Positions 1-7,628 of a stretch of 10,407 nt of DNA are shown here, piece after piece. This DNA is from Streptococcus vestibularis ATCC 49124 (GTDB lineage Bacteria > Bacillota > Bacilli > Lactobacillales > Streptococcaceae), in NCBI RefSeq assembly GCF_000188295.1, contig NZ_GL831112.1, positions 936,935 to 947,341 on the forward strand, read 5' to 3'. The position numbers and the translations under genes are program-made. Position 1 is the stretch's first letter. Each line of letters opens with the position of its first letter. The notes below the pieces were generated by a model. That model made no database searches, was not told the DNA's origin, and saw only the letters and a program-made list of their open reading frames with translations.

Positions 1-1116
1 TGTTTCAGCGTCGAAGAAGTGACCTTTAGCAACGTTGAAAGTAAGGTTAACTTTTTCACCAGGATTATGGAAGTCACGCGCATCAACACGGGCAGCAAAT
101 TCAGTTTCTCCAAGTTTTAGGTAAAGCATTGTTTCTGCACCGAGAAGCTCTGAAACGACTACTTCAGCATCAACATTGGCATCTGGATATACTTCTTGAA
201 CGATTGGACGACTAGAAACGTCTTCAGGACGGATACCGAAGATAACTTCCTTACCTTGGTAACCTGTTTCCCTTAAGATTTTAGCTTGACCCTCAGAGAT
301 TGCAATATCCAAACCTTCAGAGTTAGTGATACGGTTGCCATCAACTTTGACATTGAAGAAGTTCATAGCAGGACTTCCGATGAATCCGGCAACAAATTTA
401 TTGGCTGGCTCATTATAAAGTTCTTGAGGCGTACCAATTTGTTCGATACGACCGATAGTACCAGAACCATCAGGGTTTTTAGTAGAACTCATGATAACAA
501 TACGGTCAGCAAGAGTCATGGCTTCTGTTTGGTCGTGGGTAACGTAGATAGTTGTTGCACCAATATTACGAGTAATTTTAGCAATTTCAGCACGCATGGT
601 CACACGAAGTTTAGCGTCCAAGTTTGAGAGAGGCTCGTCCATGAGGAAGACTTTAGCATCACGGACGATAGCACGTCCCATAGCTACACGTTGACGTTGA
701 CCACCAGAAAGGTCTGCAGGCTTACGATCTAAGAACTCAGTCAAACCAAGGCTAGCCGCAGCTTCACGCACACGTTTGTCGATATCGTCTTTTTTATATT
801 TACGAAGTTTAAGACCAAAGGCCATATTTTCATAAACAGTCATGTGAGGGTAAAGTGCGTAGTTTTGGAATACCATGGCAATGTCACGATCTTTTGGTGA
901 TTTGTCATTAACTACCTCACCATCAATAGAAAGTGTTCCTTCTGTGATTTCCTCGAGACCAGCAACCATACGGAGAGTTGTTGATTTACCACATCCTGAA
1001 GGACCTACGAAAACGATGAATTCCTTGTCTTTGATGTCGATACTGAAATCTTCGACAGAGTAGTGAGTTGCATTTGGGTATTTTTTATAAATTTTATCCA
1101 GTTTAAGAGTTGTCAT
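1..1116 (-). CDS. malK: Maltodextrin ABC transporter ATPase, MalK/MsmK type (3' end beyond the window)
   Basis: This is the cytoplasmic ATPase that powers sugar import through MalF-MalG. Reading from the ATG at 1116, 372 codons run open to the left edge with no stop. MsmK/MalK proteins are about 377 residues, so only a few C-terminal residues should be missing. Visible motifs are Walker A GPSGCGKST (residues 38-46), Q-loop Gln84, the signature LSGGQ (136-140), Walker B VFLMDE (156-161), D-loop SNLD (164-167) and switch His194. The rest, including FGIRPEDV, is the C-terminal regulatory (TOBE/OB-fold) domain of sugar-importer ATPases. The start follows an AAAGGA ribosome site and lies 15 bp after the malG stop, so it is the fourth gene of the malX operon. 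Streptococci often use one MsmK for several sugar importers. The position here argues for a dedicated MalK, but the sequence cannot exclude a shared role. Confidence 0.95.
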   Translation of the reverse strand, partial: MTTLKLDKIYKKYPNATHYSVEDFSIDIKDKEFIVFVGPSGCGKSTTLRMVAGLEEITEGTLSIDGEVVNDKSPKDRDIAMVFQNYALYPHMTVYENMAFGLKLRKYKKDDIDKRVREAAASLGLTEFLDRKPADLSGGQRQRVAMGRAIVRDAKVFLMDEPLSNLDAKLRVTMRAEIAKITRNIGATTIYVTHDQTEAMTLADRIVIMSSTKNPDGSGTIGRIEQIGTPQELYNEPANKFVAGFIGSPAMNFFNVKVDGNRITNSEGLDIAISEGQAKILRETGYQGKEVIFGIRPEDVSSRPIVQEVYPDANVDAEVVVSELLGAETMLYLKLGETEFAARVDARDFHNPGEKVNLTFNVAKGHFFDAET

Positions 1117-1131
1117 ATCATTTATCCTTTA

Positions 1132-1968
1132 TTATTTAACTGATCCGCCGGTTACACCTTCAACATAGTATTTCTGCATGAAGATAAAGAGAAGGGTGAT
1201 TGGGATGGCGATGATAATAGCACCTGCGGTAAATGGAAGGAACCATTCATTGATAGCGTCTTGGTTAAGCATTTGATAGAGTCCAAGGGCAACTGTATAT
1301 TTATCTTTAACGTCACCAAGGATAACAGATGCAAAGATGAAGTCTACCCAAGGTCCCATGAAGGCCATGAGGGCAGTGTAGACGATGATTGGTTTAGAAA
1401 GTGGCAAGGTAATCTTAGTGAAGATTTGAAGACGAGTTGCCCCATCAATCATTGCTGATTCATCTAATGAGTAAGGAATGGTATCAAAGAAACCTTTCGC
1501 AATGTAGAAACCAAGAGCTGCCCCAGCAGAATAAACCAAAACCAAAGATGTCAACGTTTGTGTCAAATTGAGGGCCTTCAAAATATAGTAGACCGCAATC
1601 ATTGACATGAAACCAGGGAACATATTAAGTACAAGCGCCAATTTTAAGAAGCCGTTTCTGTGCTTAAATTTAATGCGGCTAAGTGAGTAGGCCATCCCAA
1701 CGGTAATCAAAGTTGAGAGGATACATGTACATGTAGCAACGATGAAAGTATTGATAAACCATTTTCCAAAAGGATAAGCATCGCTGGTGAATAGTTTGAT
1801 GTAGTTATTAAAAGTGTATGTCTTAGGGAAGAAGTATGGTACGGCATTAGCTCCTTCACCACGGAAACTTGTAAGGAAGATCCAAATAATCGGAATCAAC
1901 CAGATAACAGTTAGAACTGTCAATAGAATATAAGTACCAGTTAGATAAAGATTTTTCTTACGTTTCAT
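1132..1968 (-). CDS. malG: Maltodextrin ABC transporter permease MalG (MalD)
   Basis: A 278-residue inner permease subunit that pairs with MalF to form the membrane channel for maltodextrins. About six hydrophobic segments are visible, near residues 11-33, 71-95, 109-131, 138-158, 192-215 and 246-266. The cytoplasmic EAA loop that docks on the ATPase starts at residue 170 (ESAMIDGATR) and continues to the conserved LP at 189-190. The length matches the MalG family of sugar-importer permeases. The ATG at 1968 shares its A with the malF stop (TAATG), and its purine-rich ribosome site lies inside the end of malF, so translation is probably coupled and the two permeases made in equal amounts. S. 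pneumoniae calls this gene malD. No damage is visible. Confidence 0.95.
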   Translation of the reverse strand: MKRKKNLYLTGTYILLTVLTVIWLIPIIWIFLTSFRGEGANAVPYFFPKTYTFNNYIKLFTSDAYPFGKWFINTFIVATCTCILSTLITVGMAYSLSRIKFKHRNGFLKLALVLNMFPGFMSMIAVYYILKALNLTQTLTSLVLVYSAGAALGFYIAKGFFDTIPYSLDESAMIDGATRLQIFTKITLPLSKPIIVYTALMAFMGPWVDFIFASVILGDVKDKYTVALGLYQMLNQDAINEWFLPFTAGAIIIAIPITLLFIFMQKYYVEGVTGGSVK

Positions 1969-3326
1969 TATTTAGCAGCCCCTTCCTTGAATGAAGATGA
2001 TCTTGTGTAGGCCAAGAGACTGAATGTTGCAGAGATGGCAAAAATCAAGATACCGATAACAGATGCCAAGTTGTAGTCTTTAGCGCTAACAGTTAGTTTG
2101 TAGAGCCAAGTTACCAAGAGGTCAGTTGAACCTGCTTGATAGTATTCAGAGTTAGTAGGTCCACCACCAGTAAGGAAGTAGATAACGTTGAAGTTATTGA
2201 TATTACCGATGAATTGTTGAATCAAAGATGGTGCCATAATCAAGAGAATTTGTGGGAAAGTGATACTCTTGAAAATTTGGAATTTACTTGCCCCATCAAT
2301 TTCAGCTGCTTCAATTTGCTCAGTTGGCAAGTTCATGATGATACCAGTTGCGACCAACATTGTAAATGGAATACCAATCCACATATTAACAAAGATAATA
2401 GAGAACTTAGCCCACAATGGGTCAGTCAAGAATGGAATAGGTCCATTAGTGAGATGCAAGGTTTGAAGCAAACCATTCAAAGGACCATGGTCATTAAGGA
2501 AGTTACGCATCAAAAGTAGTGATACAAATTGAGGAACGGCGATAGTGATAACGAATAGAGTACGCCATACTTTCTTGAATTTAAGCCCCTTAGTATTAAG
2601 CAAGAGGGCAAGGACAATACCGAAGAAGAAAGTAGTTGCTGTTGCGGCAACTGCCCAAATCAAGGTCCAAGTCAAAAGTGGGAAGAAAGTACCAGCCATA
2701 CGACCTTGTAAAACTTCACCAAAACTTGCAAAGCCAACCCAATCGAAGAGTGATTTAGGGGCTGGGTGATTGTGGTCAAAGTTAGTAAAGGCCAAACAGA
2801 CCATATAGATCAAAGGCAAGATTGTGAATAGCAGAACCCCAATCAAAGGGACAGTCATAAGCCCCATGTGGAAGCGACCGTCAGCCAAGGTCTTGAAGTC
2901 TTCGATAAAGTTCGGCACCTTGCGACCCGATTGTTTAAGAGCCATGAGATGGCGAGCACTCTTAAGGTTACACCAGTAAATATAAACGAAGACTGCACAG
3001 AAGATTAATGACGCAAGTCCAAAAATCAACAATAGCATAGAGTTGTCTCCAGCAACCTGAACAGTAAGTTTAACACCATTAACTTCCTTAACAGCCTCAC
3101 CCTGTTCTTGAGTCCCCAAGCTAATCATCCCTTGAAGTGCAGGAATAATTTGTATAACGAATGCCGCTAAAAAGGCAATCTCAGAAAGGAGGAAGAGCAA
3201 TCCCTTGGTAAACTGTTTGTTGACCAAGTTTGCCAATCCCATTACCAGAAAGGATAATTTGACATCCCATGTACCTTCTTTGAAGACCTGGCGCATAGGA
3301 GTTGTGTCGTAGATTGTTTGTGACAT
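1968..3326 (-). CDS. malF: Maltodextrin ABC transporter permease MalF (MalC)
   Basis: A 452-residue permease partner of MalG. It has about eight hydrophobic segments, near residues 42-64, 97-118, 156-180, 219-243, 255-273, 308-330, 362-380 and 422-445. The EAA loop begins at residue 339 (EAAEIDGASKFQIF). The first 150 residues, with two extra hydrophobic segments around a polar stretch (65-96), resemble the extended N-terminus of MalF proteins and not the roughly 290-residue permeases of most sugar importers. The ATG at 3326 is preceded by GAGGAG at normal spacing. It lies 115 bp downstream of malX, with a stem-loop between, so binding protein and permease levels may differ. S. pneumoniae calls it malC. 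The frame is intact. Confidence 0.95.
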   Translation of the reverse strand: MSQTIYDTTPMRQVFKEGTWDVKLSFLVMGLANLVNKQFTKGLLFLLSEIAFLAAFVIQIIPALQGMISLGTQEQGEAVKEVNGVKLTVQVAGDNSMLLLIFGLASLIFCAVFVYIYWCNLKSARHLMALKQSGRKVPNFIEDFKTLADGRFHMGLMTVPLIGVLLFTILPLIYMVCLAFTNFDHNHPAPKSLFDWVGFASFGEVLQGRMAGTFFPLLTWTLIWAVAATATTFFFGIVLALLLNTKGLKFKKVWRTLFVITIAVPQFVSLLLMRNFLNDHGPLNGLLQTLHLTNGPIPFLTDPLWAKFSIIFVNMWIGIPFTMLVATGIIMNLPTEQIEAAEIDGASKFQIFKSITFPQILLIMAPSLIQQFIGNINNFNVIYFLTGGGPTNSEYYQAGSTDLLVTWLYKLTVSAKDYNLASVIGILIFAISATFSLLAYTRSSSFKEGAAK

Positions 3327-3389
3327 AGATATCTCCTCAGATAAATGTGTGATTAGTGATGGTTTCTATTTTGTCTACAAATAAGTGAG

Positions 3390-3419
3390 AAAGAGGCTAG
3401 GAACTTGACCTGCCTCTTT
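3390..3419 (-). promoter_or_regulatory. Stem-loop in the malX-malF intergenic region
   Basis: The arms AAAGAGGC (3390-3397) and GCCTCTTT (3412-3419) pair perfectly. They are extended by AGG/CCT across a one-base bulge at 3398, leaving a 7-base loop. Read in the direction of malX transcription, no proper U-run follows, so it is not a clear terminator. It is better read as a 3'-end stabiliser or partial attenuator that lets malX be made in excess over the permeases, as is common for binding-protein genes. That role is inference. Confidence 0.5.
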
Positions 3420-3441
3420 ACCTCCTCATTTGTTAGGTTTC

Positions 3442-4689
3442 TTATTTAGCCGCTGCCAAATCTTTATCAAATTGTTGTAATTTAGTAAGGAATTGGTCTT
3501 CCTTGATTTTACCGTTATAAGCGTCACTCATAAGAGCAGCACTTTCAGTCCAGAAGACTGACATTTGACTAAGTTTAGGCATAACAGTTGTGTATTGCTC
3601 AGATGAACCCATAGTAATTACAGCTTGTGCAAGTGCATCATTTTTAACTGCTTCAGAAGCTTGAACTTCTTTATTAGCAGGGATGATGTGACGATCTTCA
3701 TTAGTGAATTGGTTATTTTGACTGTCTTTGCTTGTCAAAGCTTGTGCCAATTGGTAAGAAGCAGCGATACGTTTAGCATTACCTTTAGAAGGTGTTTGGT
3801 TTACAGCGTAAAGTTTTACACCCATGAAGGCTTTTTGTTGAACATCTTGGCCACCGATATTAACTGTTGGATACACGGCAACACCAAGCTTGTCTTTGCC
3901 AACAGCTTTAGCAGCAGCTGCGTAATCCCATGGTCCTGATTGGAATGCATCAACTGAACCATCTTCGAATTTAGCCATCATATTAGCTGAATCAACATTG
4001 ACAAATCCTTTGTTGTCTTTTTGAGCTGCGATGAATTTAAGAACATTCACACCAGCCTCGTTACCCCAGTTAGTACCTTTCGCATCTTCACCGTTAGGAC
4101 CAAAGAGAGTGTCACCAACTGAAAGGAAGAGAGGACCAGTTCCGTAAGCATTAACTTCTTTCAGGTTGCTACCAAATTTAGCTTTAGAAGTGATTGTTTC
4201 ATACGATTTCACATCTTCTTCATTAAGCTTAGATTTGTTGTAGTAAGTAACTTGTGTTTCGATACCATATGGGAAGGCGTAGGTTTTACCTTTGTATTGA
4301 GCACCTTTGGCAGCTTGCTCAGTATCTTGCTCAGTAATTTCTTTTGAGTATTTCTCAGGAATCTCTTGGATAGCTCCAGCGTCCACCAATTTACCGAGTT
4401 GGTCATGTGGAAGTGAGAAGACATCTGCAGCAGTAGATGCATCTTTAGTCAAGTTTTCTTGAGCGTTTGGGTCTTCCATTTCTACCATATCAACTTTGTA
4501 ACCAGATTTCTTTTCAAACTCTGCTACTGTATTTGAATAAGACTTCTTGGCACCAGTTGGAACCCAAAGTTTCAAAGTCTTGCTATCTGAACTTGAGCTT
4601 TTGCTTGAGTTTGAGCTACACGCTACCAAGAGCGAACCAGCTACAAGAAGTCCAGCACTACCAAGTAATACTTTTTGCCATTTTTTCAT
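3442..4689 (-). CDS. malX: Maltodextrin-binding lipoprotein MalX (MalE-type)
   Basis: A 415-residue extracellular solute-binding protein that captures maltose and maltodextrins and hands them to MalF-MalG. The N-terminus is a lipoprotein signal: MKKWQK, a hydrophobic core (residues 7-23) and the lipobox LVAC with Cys24 as the lipid-anchored residue. A Ser/Asn/Lys-rich linker follows (25-37). The mature part from about residue 38 (TLKLWVPTG) has the layout of cluster 1 sugar-binding proteins, with AFPYGIETQ near residues 118-126 and FQSGPWDY in the second half. The ATG at 4689 has a strong GGAGGA site (4702-4697). It is the first gene of the minus-strand operon, diverging from malR with 184 bp between the starts. 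Length fits streptococcal MalX (about 420 residues). The frame is intact and exact oligosaccharide preference cannot be read from sequence. Confidence 0.95.
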   Translation of the reverse strand: MKKWQKVLLGSAGLLVAGSLLVACSSNSSKSSSSDSKTLKLWVPTGAKKSYSNTVAEFEKKSGYKVDMVEMEDPNAQENLTKDASTAADVFSLPHDQLGKLVDAGAIQEIPEKYSKEITEQDTEQAAKGAQYKGKTYAFPYGIETQVTYYNKSKLNEEDVKSYETITSKAKFGSNLKEVNAYGTGPLFLSVGDTLFGPNGEDAKGTNWGNEAGVNVLKFIAAQKDNKGFVNVDSANMMAKFEDGSVDAFQSGPWDYAAAAKAVGKDKLGVAVYPTVNIGGQDVQQKAFMGVKLYAVNQTPSKGNAKRIAASYQLAQALTSKDSQNNQFTNEDRHIIPANKEVQASEAVKNDALAQAVITMGSSEQYTTVMPKLSQMSVFWTESAALMSDAYNGKIKEDQFLTKLQQFDKDLAAAK

Positions 4690-4724
4690 TTCTATGTCCT
4701 CCAGAAATATATTTTACGGTATAT

Positions 4725-4753
4725 ATTATGCAACCGTTTCCAACATCTGTCAA
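4725..4753 (-). promoter_or_regulatory. malX operon promoter
   Basis: On the minus strand, -35 TTGACA (4753-4748, perfect consensus) and -10 CATAAT (4730-4725, one mismatch) are separated by exactly 17 bp. Long A and T tracts lie just upstream (about 4761-4780) and could act as an UP element. A LacI-type operator fills most of the spacer, so repressor bound there would exclude RNA polymerase. Transcription should start near 4718, giving a short leader before the malX start. Confidence 0.8.
4729..4742. promoter_or_regulatory. MalR/LacI-type operator (also fits cre) in the malX promoter
   Basis: TGCAACCGTTTCCA is an imperfect palindrome centred on the CG typical of LacI-family sites. It differs from the malQ operator at 6074-6087 in only one of 14 bases. 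With the base before it, it also satisfies the CcpA cre consensus WTGNAANCGNWNNCW, so MalR, CcpA or both may bind. It overlaps the first two bases of the -10 box. Confidence 0.7.
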
Positions 4754-4780
4754 GTGTTTTCTAAAAAAATTAAACTTTTT

Positions 4781-4796
4781 TTGCAAACGATTGCAA
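4781..4796. promoter_or_regulatory. Palindromic LacI-family operator/cre overlapping the malR -35
   Basis: TTGCAAACGATTGCAA is a 16-bp near-palindrome with perfect 6-base arms (TTGCAA/TTGCAA) around a central ACGA. It contains the malR -35 box (4791-4796) and fits the CcpA cre consensus. It lies about 28 bp upstream of the malX -35. Autorepression of malR, CcpA control of malR, or a second operator for malX by looping are all possible. Confidence 0.65.
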
Positions 4797-4819
4797 GAGC
4801 TGTTTATTTTAGTTATAAT
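4791..4819 (+). promoter_or_regulatory. malR promoter
   Basis: -35 TTGCAA (4791-4796) and -10 TATAAT (4814-4819, perfect) are separated by 17 bp. It diverges from the malX promoter, and the two -35 boxes are 37 bp apart. The -35 lies inside a palindromic operator, which suggests autoregulation. The leader is about 48 bases and carries AGAGG (4863-4867) before the malR start. Confidence 0.65.
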
Positions 4820-4873
4820 AATTCTTGTATTTTACGAATATAAAGAAATATTTATAAAAATGAGAGGAAAATA

Positions 4874-5874
4874 ATGGCTACAATTAAAGATGTTGCTAAG
4901 AGGGCTGGTGTCAGCCCATCAACAGTAAGCAGGACCTTAAAGGATAACCAGGCCATATCAGAAGAAACCAAAGTTAAAGTAAGAGCGGCTATGGATGAAT
5001 TAGGTTATGTACCAAACTCAGCAGCACAAATGTTGGCGACAGGCTTAACACATAGTTTAGGTGTTGTTCTTCCTCCCTTAACAGACCGTGAAAAAATTAG
5101 TCAACCATTCTATATGGAGATTCTAACAGCAATTAATGAAGAAGCTAGTTGCCATTCTCAGGTCATTAGTATTGCTACGGGTGCCACACTTGAAGAATTA
5201 GTTAAACAGGTCGAGCTTATGCATCGTCAAAAACGAGCTGATGGCTTTATCATTCTCTATTCAGAAAAAAAGATCCAGTTAAAGACTACTTATTAAAAGA
5301 AAAAGTTCCTTTCGTAGTTGTTGGAGCAGCAGTTGATAATAATAATAAAGTAACCTATATTGATAATGATAATAAAGAACTTGGACAAGAAGCTGTTAGT
5401 TATTTAAGAACTAAAGGTCACCAAAAGGTTGGTTTTGTAACAGATGATCTTTTTGGTCAAGTAGGTCAAGAACGTTATCAAGGATATATTGAAGCGACTA
5501 ACGAATTTAATTTAGAAGCTTATCCAGAACTTGTTTTTTCATCTAGAGTCATTGATTCATTGACAGAGAGTTTGCAATCTTATCAACTGACCGCCTTAAT
5601 TGTTAAAGATGACTTGATTGCCCTACGGCTTATACACTGGCTAAATAATCAGGGAATCAGAATTCCCGAAGATTACGCCGTTATTTCTTTCAATAATTCG
5701 ACTTTTGCTGAAATCATGCATCCTTTCCTAACTACCTATGACATTAATATTAAAGAACTGGGTAAGGAAAGCGTCCGAAGGCTATTGGATCTTCTTAAAA
5801 ATCCTCATACTAAGGCACAGAAAATAACAATTCCATTTAAACTCATTGAAAGAGAAAGTGTCTCAACGAGATAA
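4874..5874 (+). pseudogene. malR: MalR, LacI-family maltose regulator, split by a -1 frameshift
   Basis: Repressor of the maltose genes. Its N-terminus has the LacI helix-turn-helix (residues 4-23; DVAKRAGVSPSTVSR) and the hinge helix (AAQMLATG, about 52-59), then the start of the sugar-binding core. After residue 133 the first frame reads seven unrelated residues (IQLKTTY) and stops at 5294-5296, giving 140 residues. The next frame, from 5272, continues the core without a break (DPVKDYLLKEKVPFVVVG ... RIPEDYAVISFNN) to TAA at 5872-5874. Joined at the A7 run 5265-5271 the product is 333 residues, normal for the family, so a single lost A explains everything. The 140-residue product keeps the DNA-binding part but lacks most of the dimerisation and sugar-binding core, and is probably inactive. 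The junction is an in-phase A_AAA_AAG heptamer, so some full-length MalR by slippage is conceivable. Start: ATG with AGAGG six bases upstream. Confidence 0.88.
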
Positions 5875-5896
5875 AAAAGGTTTAAATATTTACTTT

Positions 5897-5928
5897 TGGT
5901 TGGTAACTTAAGTTACCAACCATTTTTT
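5897..5928 (+). terminator. Rho-independent terminator after malR
   Basis: A perfect 24-bp palindrome (5898-5921, arms GGTTGGTAAC/GTTACCAACC around TTAA) is extended by one T-A pair and followed by TTTTTT (5923-5928). It starts 22 bases after the malR stop. The T-run is on the plus strand only, so it ends malR transcripts and separates malR from malQ-glgP. Confidence 0.9.
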
Positions 5929-5994
5929 ATTACCTAGACAATTATTTTTCAGAAAATCCAGAGCGCAATTAAGTTAGTAGAAGAACTCACTAAA

Positions 5995-6008
5995 TGAAAA
6001 CGTTTATT
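5995..6008. promoter_or_regulatory. Possible cre site upstream of malQ (weak)
   Basis: TGAAAACGTTTATT has the central cre core AAAACGTTT but lacks the conserved C near its right end. It lies about 58 bp upstream of the malQ -35. The stretch 5929-6065 otherwise holds only A/T-rich DNA, with poly-T at 6047-6054 that may help the promoter. I see no gene there. Confidence 0.3.
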
Positions 6009-6065
6009 TCACGAACGTTGATTTAAAGAGAAATAAAAAGTTTATATTTTTTTTGCTAAAAATTC

Positions 6066-6094
6066 TTGACTTGTGCAACCGTTTGCATTATAAT
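6066..6094 (+). promoter_or_regulatory. malQ-glgP promoter
   Basis: -35 TTGACT (6066-6071) and perfect -10 TATAAT (6089-6094) are 17 bp apart, preceded by A and T tracts. A LacI-type operator occupies the spacer, as in the malX promoter. Transcription should begin near 6101 and give a leader of about 27 bases with GAGG (6116-6119). It follows the malR terminator, so malQ-glgP is its own transcription unit. Confidence 0.88.
6074..6087. promoter_or_regulatory. MalR/LacI-type operator in the malQ promoter
   Basis: TGCAACCGTTTGCA is a near-perfect palindrome: TGCAAAC/GTTTGCA with one mismatch. It lies wholly between the -35 and -10 boxes. The match to the malX operator (13 of 14 bases) points to one shared regulator, most simply MalR. 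It fits 14 of 15 positions of the cre consensus, failing at the first, so CcpA binding is possible too. Confidence 0.72.
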
Positions 6095-6127
6095 CGTTAG
6101 TGTAAAAAATAATTTGAGGTAAACTTT

Positions 6128-7627
6128 ATGAACAAACGAGCAAGCGGTGTTTTGATGCACATCACATCACTTCCAGGTGACTACGGGATCGGATCTTTCG
6201 GTCAAGCAGCCTACGACTTTGTTGATTTCTTGAAAGAAACAAAGCAAACATACTGGCAAATTTTGCCATTGACTACTACAAGTTATGGGGATTCACCTTA
6301 CCAATCATTCTCAGCAGTAGCGGGAAACACACACTTCATCGATTTGGATTTCCTTATCCGTGACGGTTTCTTGACTGAAGCAGATGTTGAGGGTGTTGAC
6401 TTTGGTTCAAATCCAGAGTTTATCGACTATGCTAAAGTTTACGAAGCTCGTCGTCCAATCCTTGAAAAAGCTGTAAAAGCAATCTTGGCTGACAAAAAAG
6501 AAGCTAAGAAGTTTGAAGCTTTCAAATCTGAAAATGTTAACTGGTTAGCAGATTATGCTGACTTCATGGCTATCAAAGAACACTTTGATAACAAAGCCCT
6601 TCAAGATTGGGATGACAAAAAAGCGGTTAAACGCGATGAGGCAACTCTTGAAAAACTTCGCAAAGAACTTGTTGATGTCATCACTTACCACCAAGTAGTA
6701 CAATACCTCTTCTTTAGTCAATGGGCAGAGCTTAAAGCCTATGCTAACAAAAATGGTATTCAAATCATTGGTGACATGCCAATCTACATTTCAGCTGATA
6801 GTGTTGAAGTTTGGACTCAACCACACCTCTTCAAACTAGATGCCGAATGTAAACCACGTTACATTGCCGGCGTTCCACCAGATAACTTCTCAGCTACTGG
6901 TCAGCTTTGGGGTAACCCAATCTACGCTTGGGATAAACACAAAGCAGAAAACTATGCTTGGTGGGTCTTCCGTATTCAAGAATCATTCAAACTCTATGAT
7001 TACTTGCGTATCGACCACTTCAAAGGTTTCTCTGATTTCTGGGAAATCCCTGGTGGAGATGAAACTGCTGAAAATGGTAAATGGGTTCCAGGACCTGGTT
7101 ATGACCTCTTCAAAGTGGTTAAAGAAGAGTTGGGTGATCTTAAGATTATTGCCGAAGACCTTGGTAATATTGATGATAAGACACGTAAACTTCTTGCAGA
7201 CTGTGGTTACCCAGGAATGAAGATTGTTCAGTTTGGTTTCTATGATACCACTGGAAACAGCATTGATATTCCACACGTATACACACACCACTCAGTGGCT
7301 TACACTGGTACACATGATAACGAAGTAATCAACGGTTGGTACGACAACTTGACACAAGAGCAACGTGATTACACTGATGCTTATATCAACCGTCGTCAAG
7401 GTGAACCAATCACACGTGCCCTTCTTCGCACACTCTTCGCAACAGTAAGTAACACAGCTATTGCGACTATGCAAGATATTCTTGATAAACCTGAAAATAG
7501 TCGTACAAACTTCCCTAACACAGTTGGAGAAAACTGGAAATGGCGTATGCTTCCAGGTGAAATCACCGTTGATAAGAAAGAATTTTTAACTGATATTACA
7601 GAAAGATATAATCGAGGAAATAAATAA
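6128..7627 (+). CDS. malQ: 4-alpha-glucanotransferase (amylomaltase, GH77)
   Basis: A cytoplasmic enzyme that moves alpha-1,4-glucan segments between maltodextrins, releasing glucose and building longer chains that GlgP can attack. At 499 residues it is the usual size of bacterial amylomaltases without N-terminal extensions. GH77 marks are visible along the whole chain: [19 protein letters not shown] (7-25), the lid-loop region [15 protein letters not shown] (250-264), the nucleophile Asp296 in LRIDHFKGF, the acid/base Glu343 in IIAEDLG and the transition-state Asp397 in GTHDNE. The ATG at 6128 follows GAGG at an eight-base spacing, and there is no upstream in-frame alternative of note. It is the first gene of the malQ-glgP unit, under an operator-bearing promoter. 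All catalytic residues are present and the frame is intact. Confidence 0.97.
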   Translation: MNKRASGVLMHITSLPGDYGIGSFGQAAYDFVDFLKETKQTYWQILPLTTTSYGDSPYQSFSAVAGNTHFIDLDFLIRDGFLTEADVEGVDFGSNPEFIDYAKVYEARRPILEKAVKAILADKKEAKKFEAFKSENVNWLADYADFMAIKEHFDNKALQDWDDKKAVKRDEATLEKLRKELVDVITYHQVVQYLFFSQWAELKAYANKNGIQIIGDMPIYISADSVEVWTQPHLFKLDAECKPRYIAGVPPDNFSATGQLWGNPIYAWDKHKAENYAWWVFRIQESFKLYDYLRIDHFKGFSDFWEIPGGDETAENGKWVPGPGYDLFKVVKEELGDLKIIAEDLGNIDDKTRKLLADCGYPGMKIVQFGFYDTTGNSIDIPHVYTHHSVAYTGTHDNEVINGWYDNLTQEQRDYTDAYINRRQGEPITRALLRTLFATVSNTAIATMQDILDKPENSRTNFPNTVGENWKWRMLPGEITVDKKEFLTDITERYNRGNK

Positions 7628-7628
7628 A

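Noticed and set aside
286..627. Plus-strand open frame of 113 codons
   Set aside because: It is a shadow of the malK reading frame on the other strand, where Walker, signature and other ABC motifs are clear.
3390..3419. malX-malF stem-loop as a full transcription terminator
   Set aside because: No U-run follows it in the direction of transcription, and malF has no convincing promoter of its own in the 115-bp gap.
4467..4874. Plus-strand open frame of 135 codons crossing the malX 5' end and the malX-malR intergenic region
   Set aside because: It is antisense to malX and covers the promoters. Its end only overlaps the malR ribosome site, and it has no recognisable domain or good ribosome site.
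5560..5874. A separate 104-residue gene starting at an internal ATG
   Set aside because: It is the C-terminal third of malR in the shifted frame; its protein continues LacI-family core sequence that begins upstream at 5272.
6018..6048. A second malQ promoter with TTGATT and TATATT
   Set aside because: The spacer is 19 bp and the stretch is A/T-rich, so chance matches are expected; the 6066-6094 promoter is far better.
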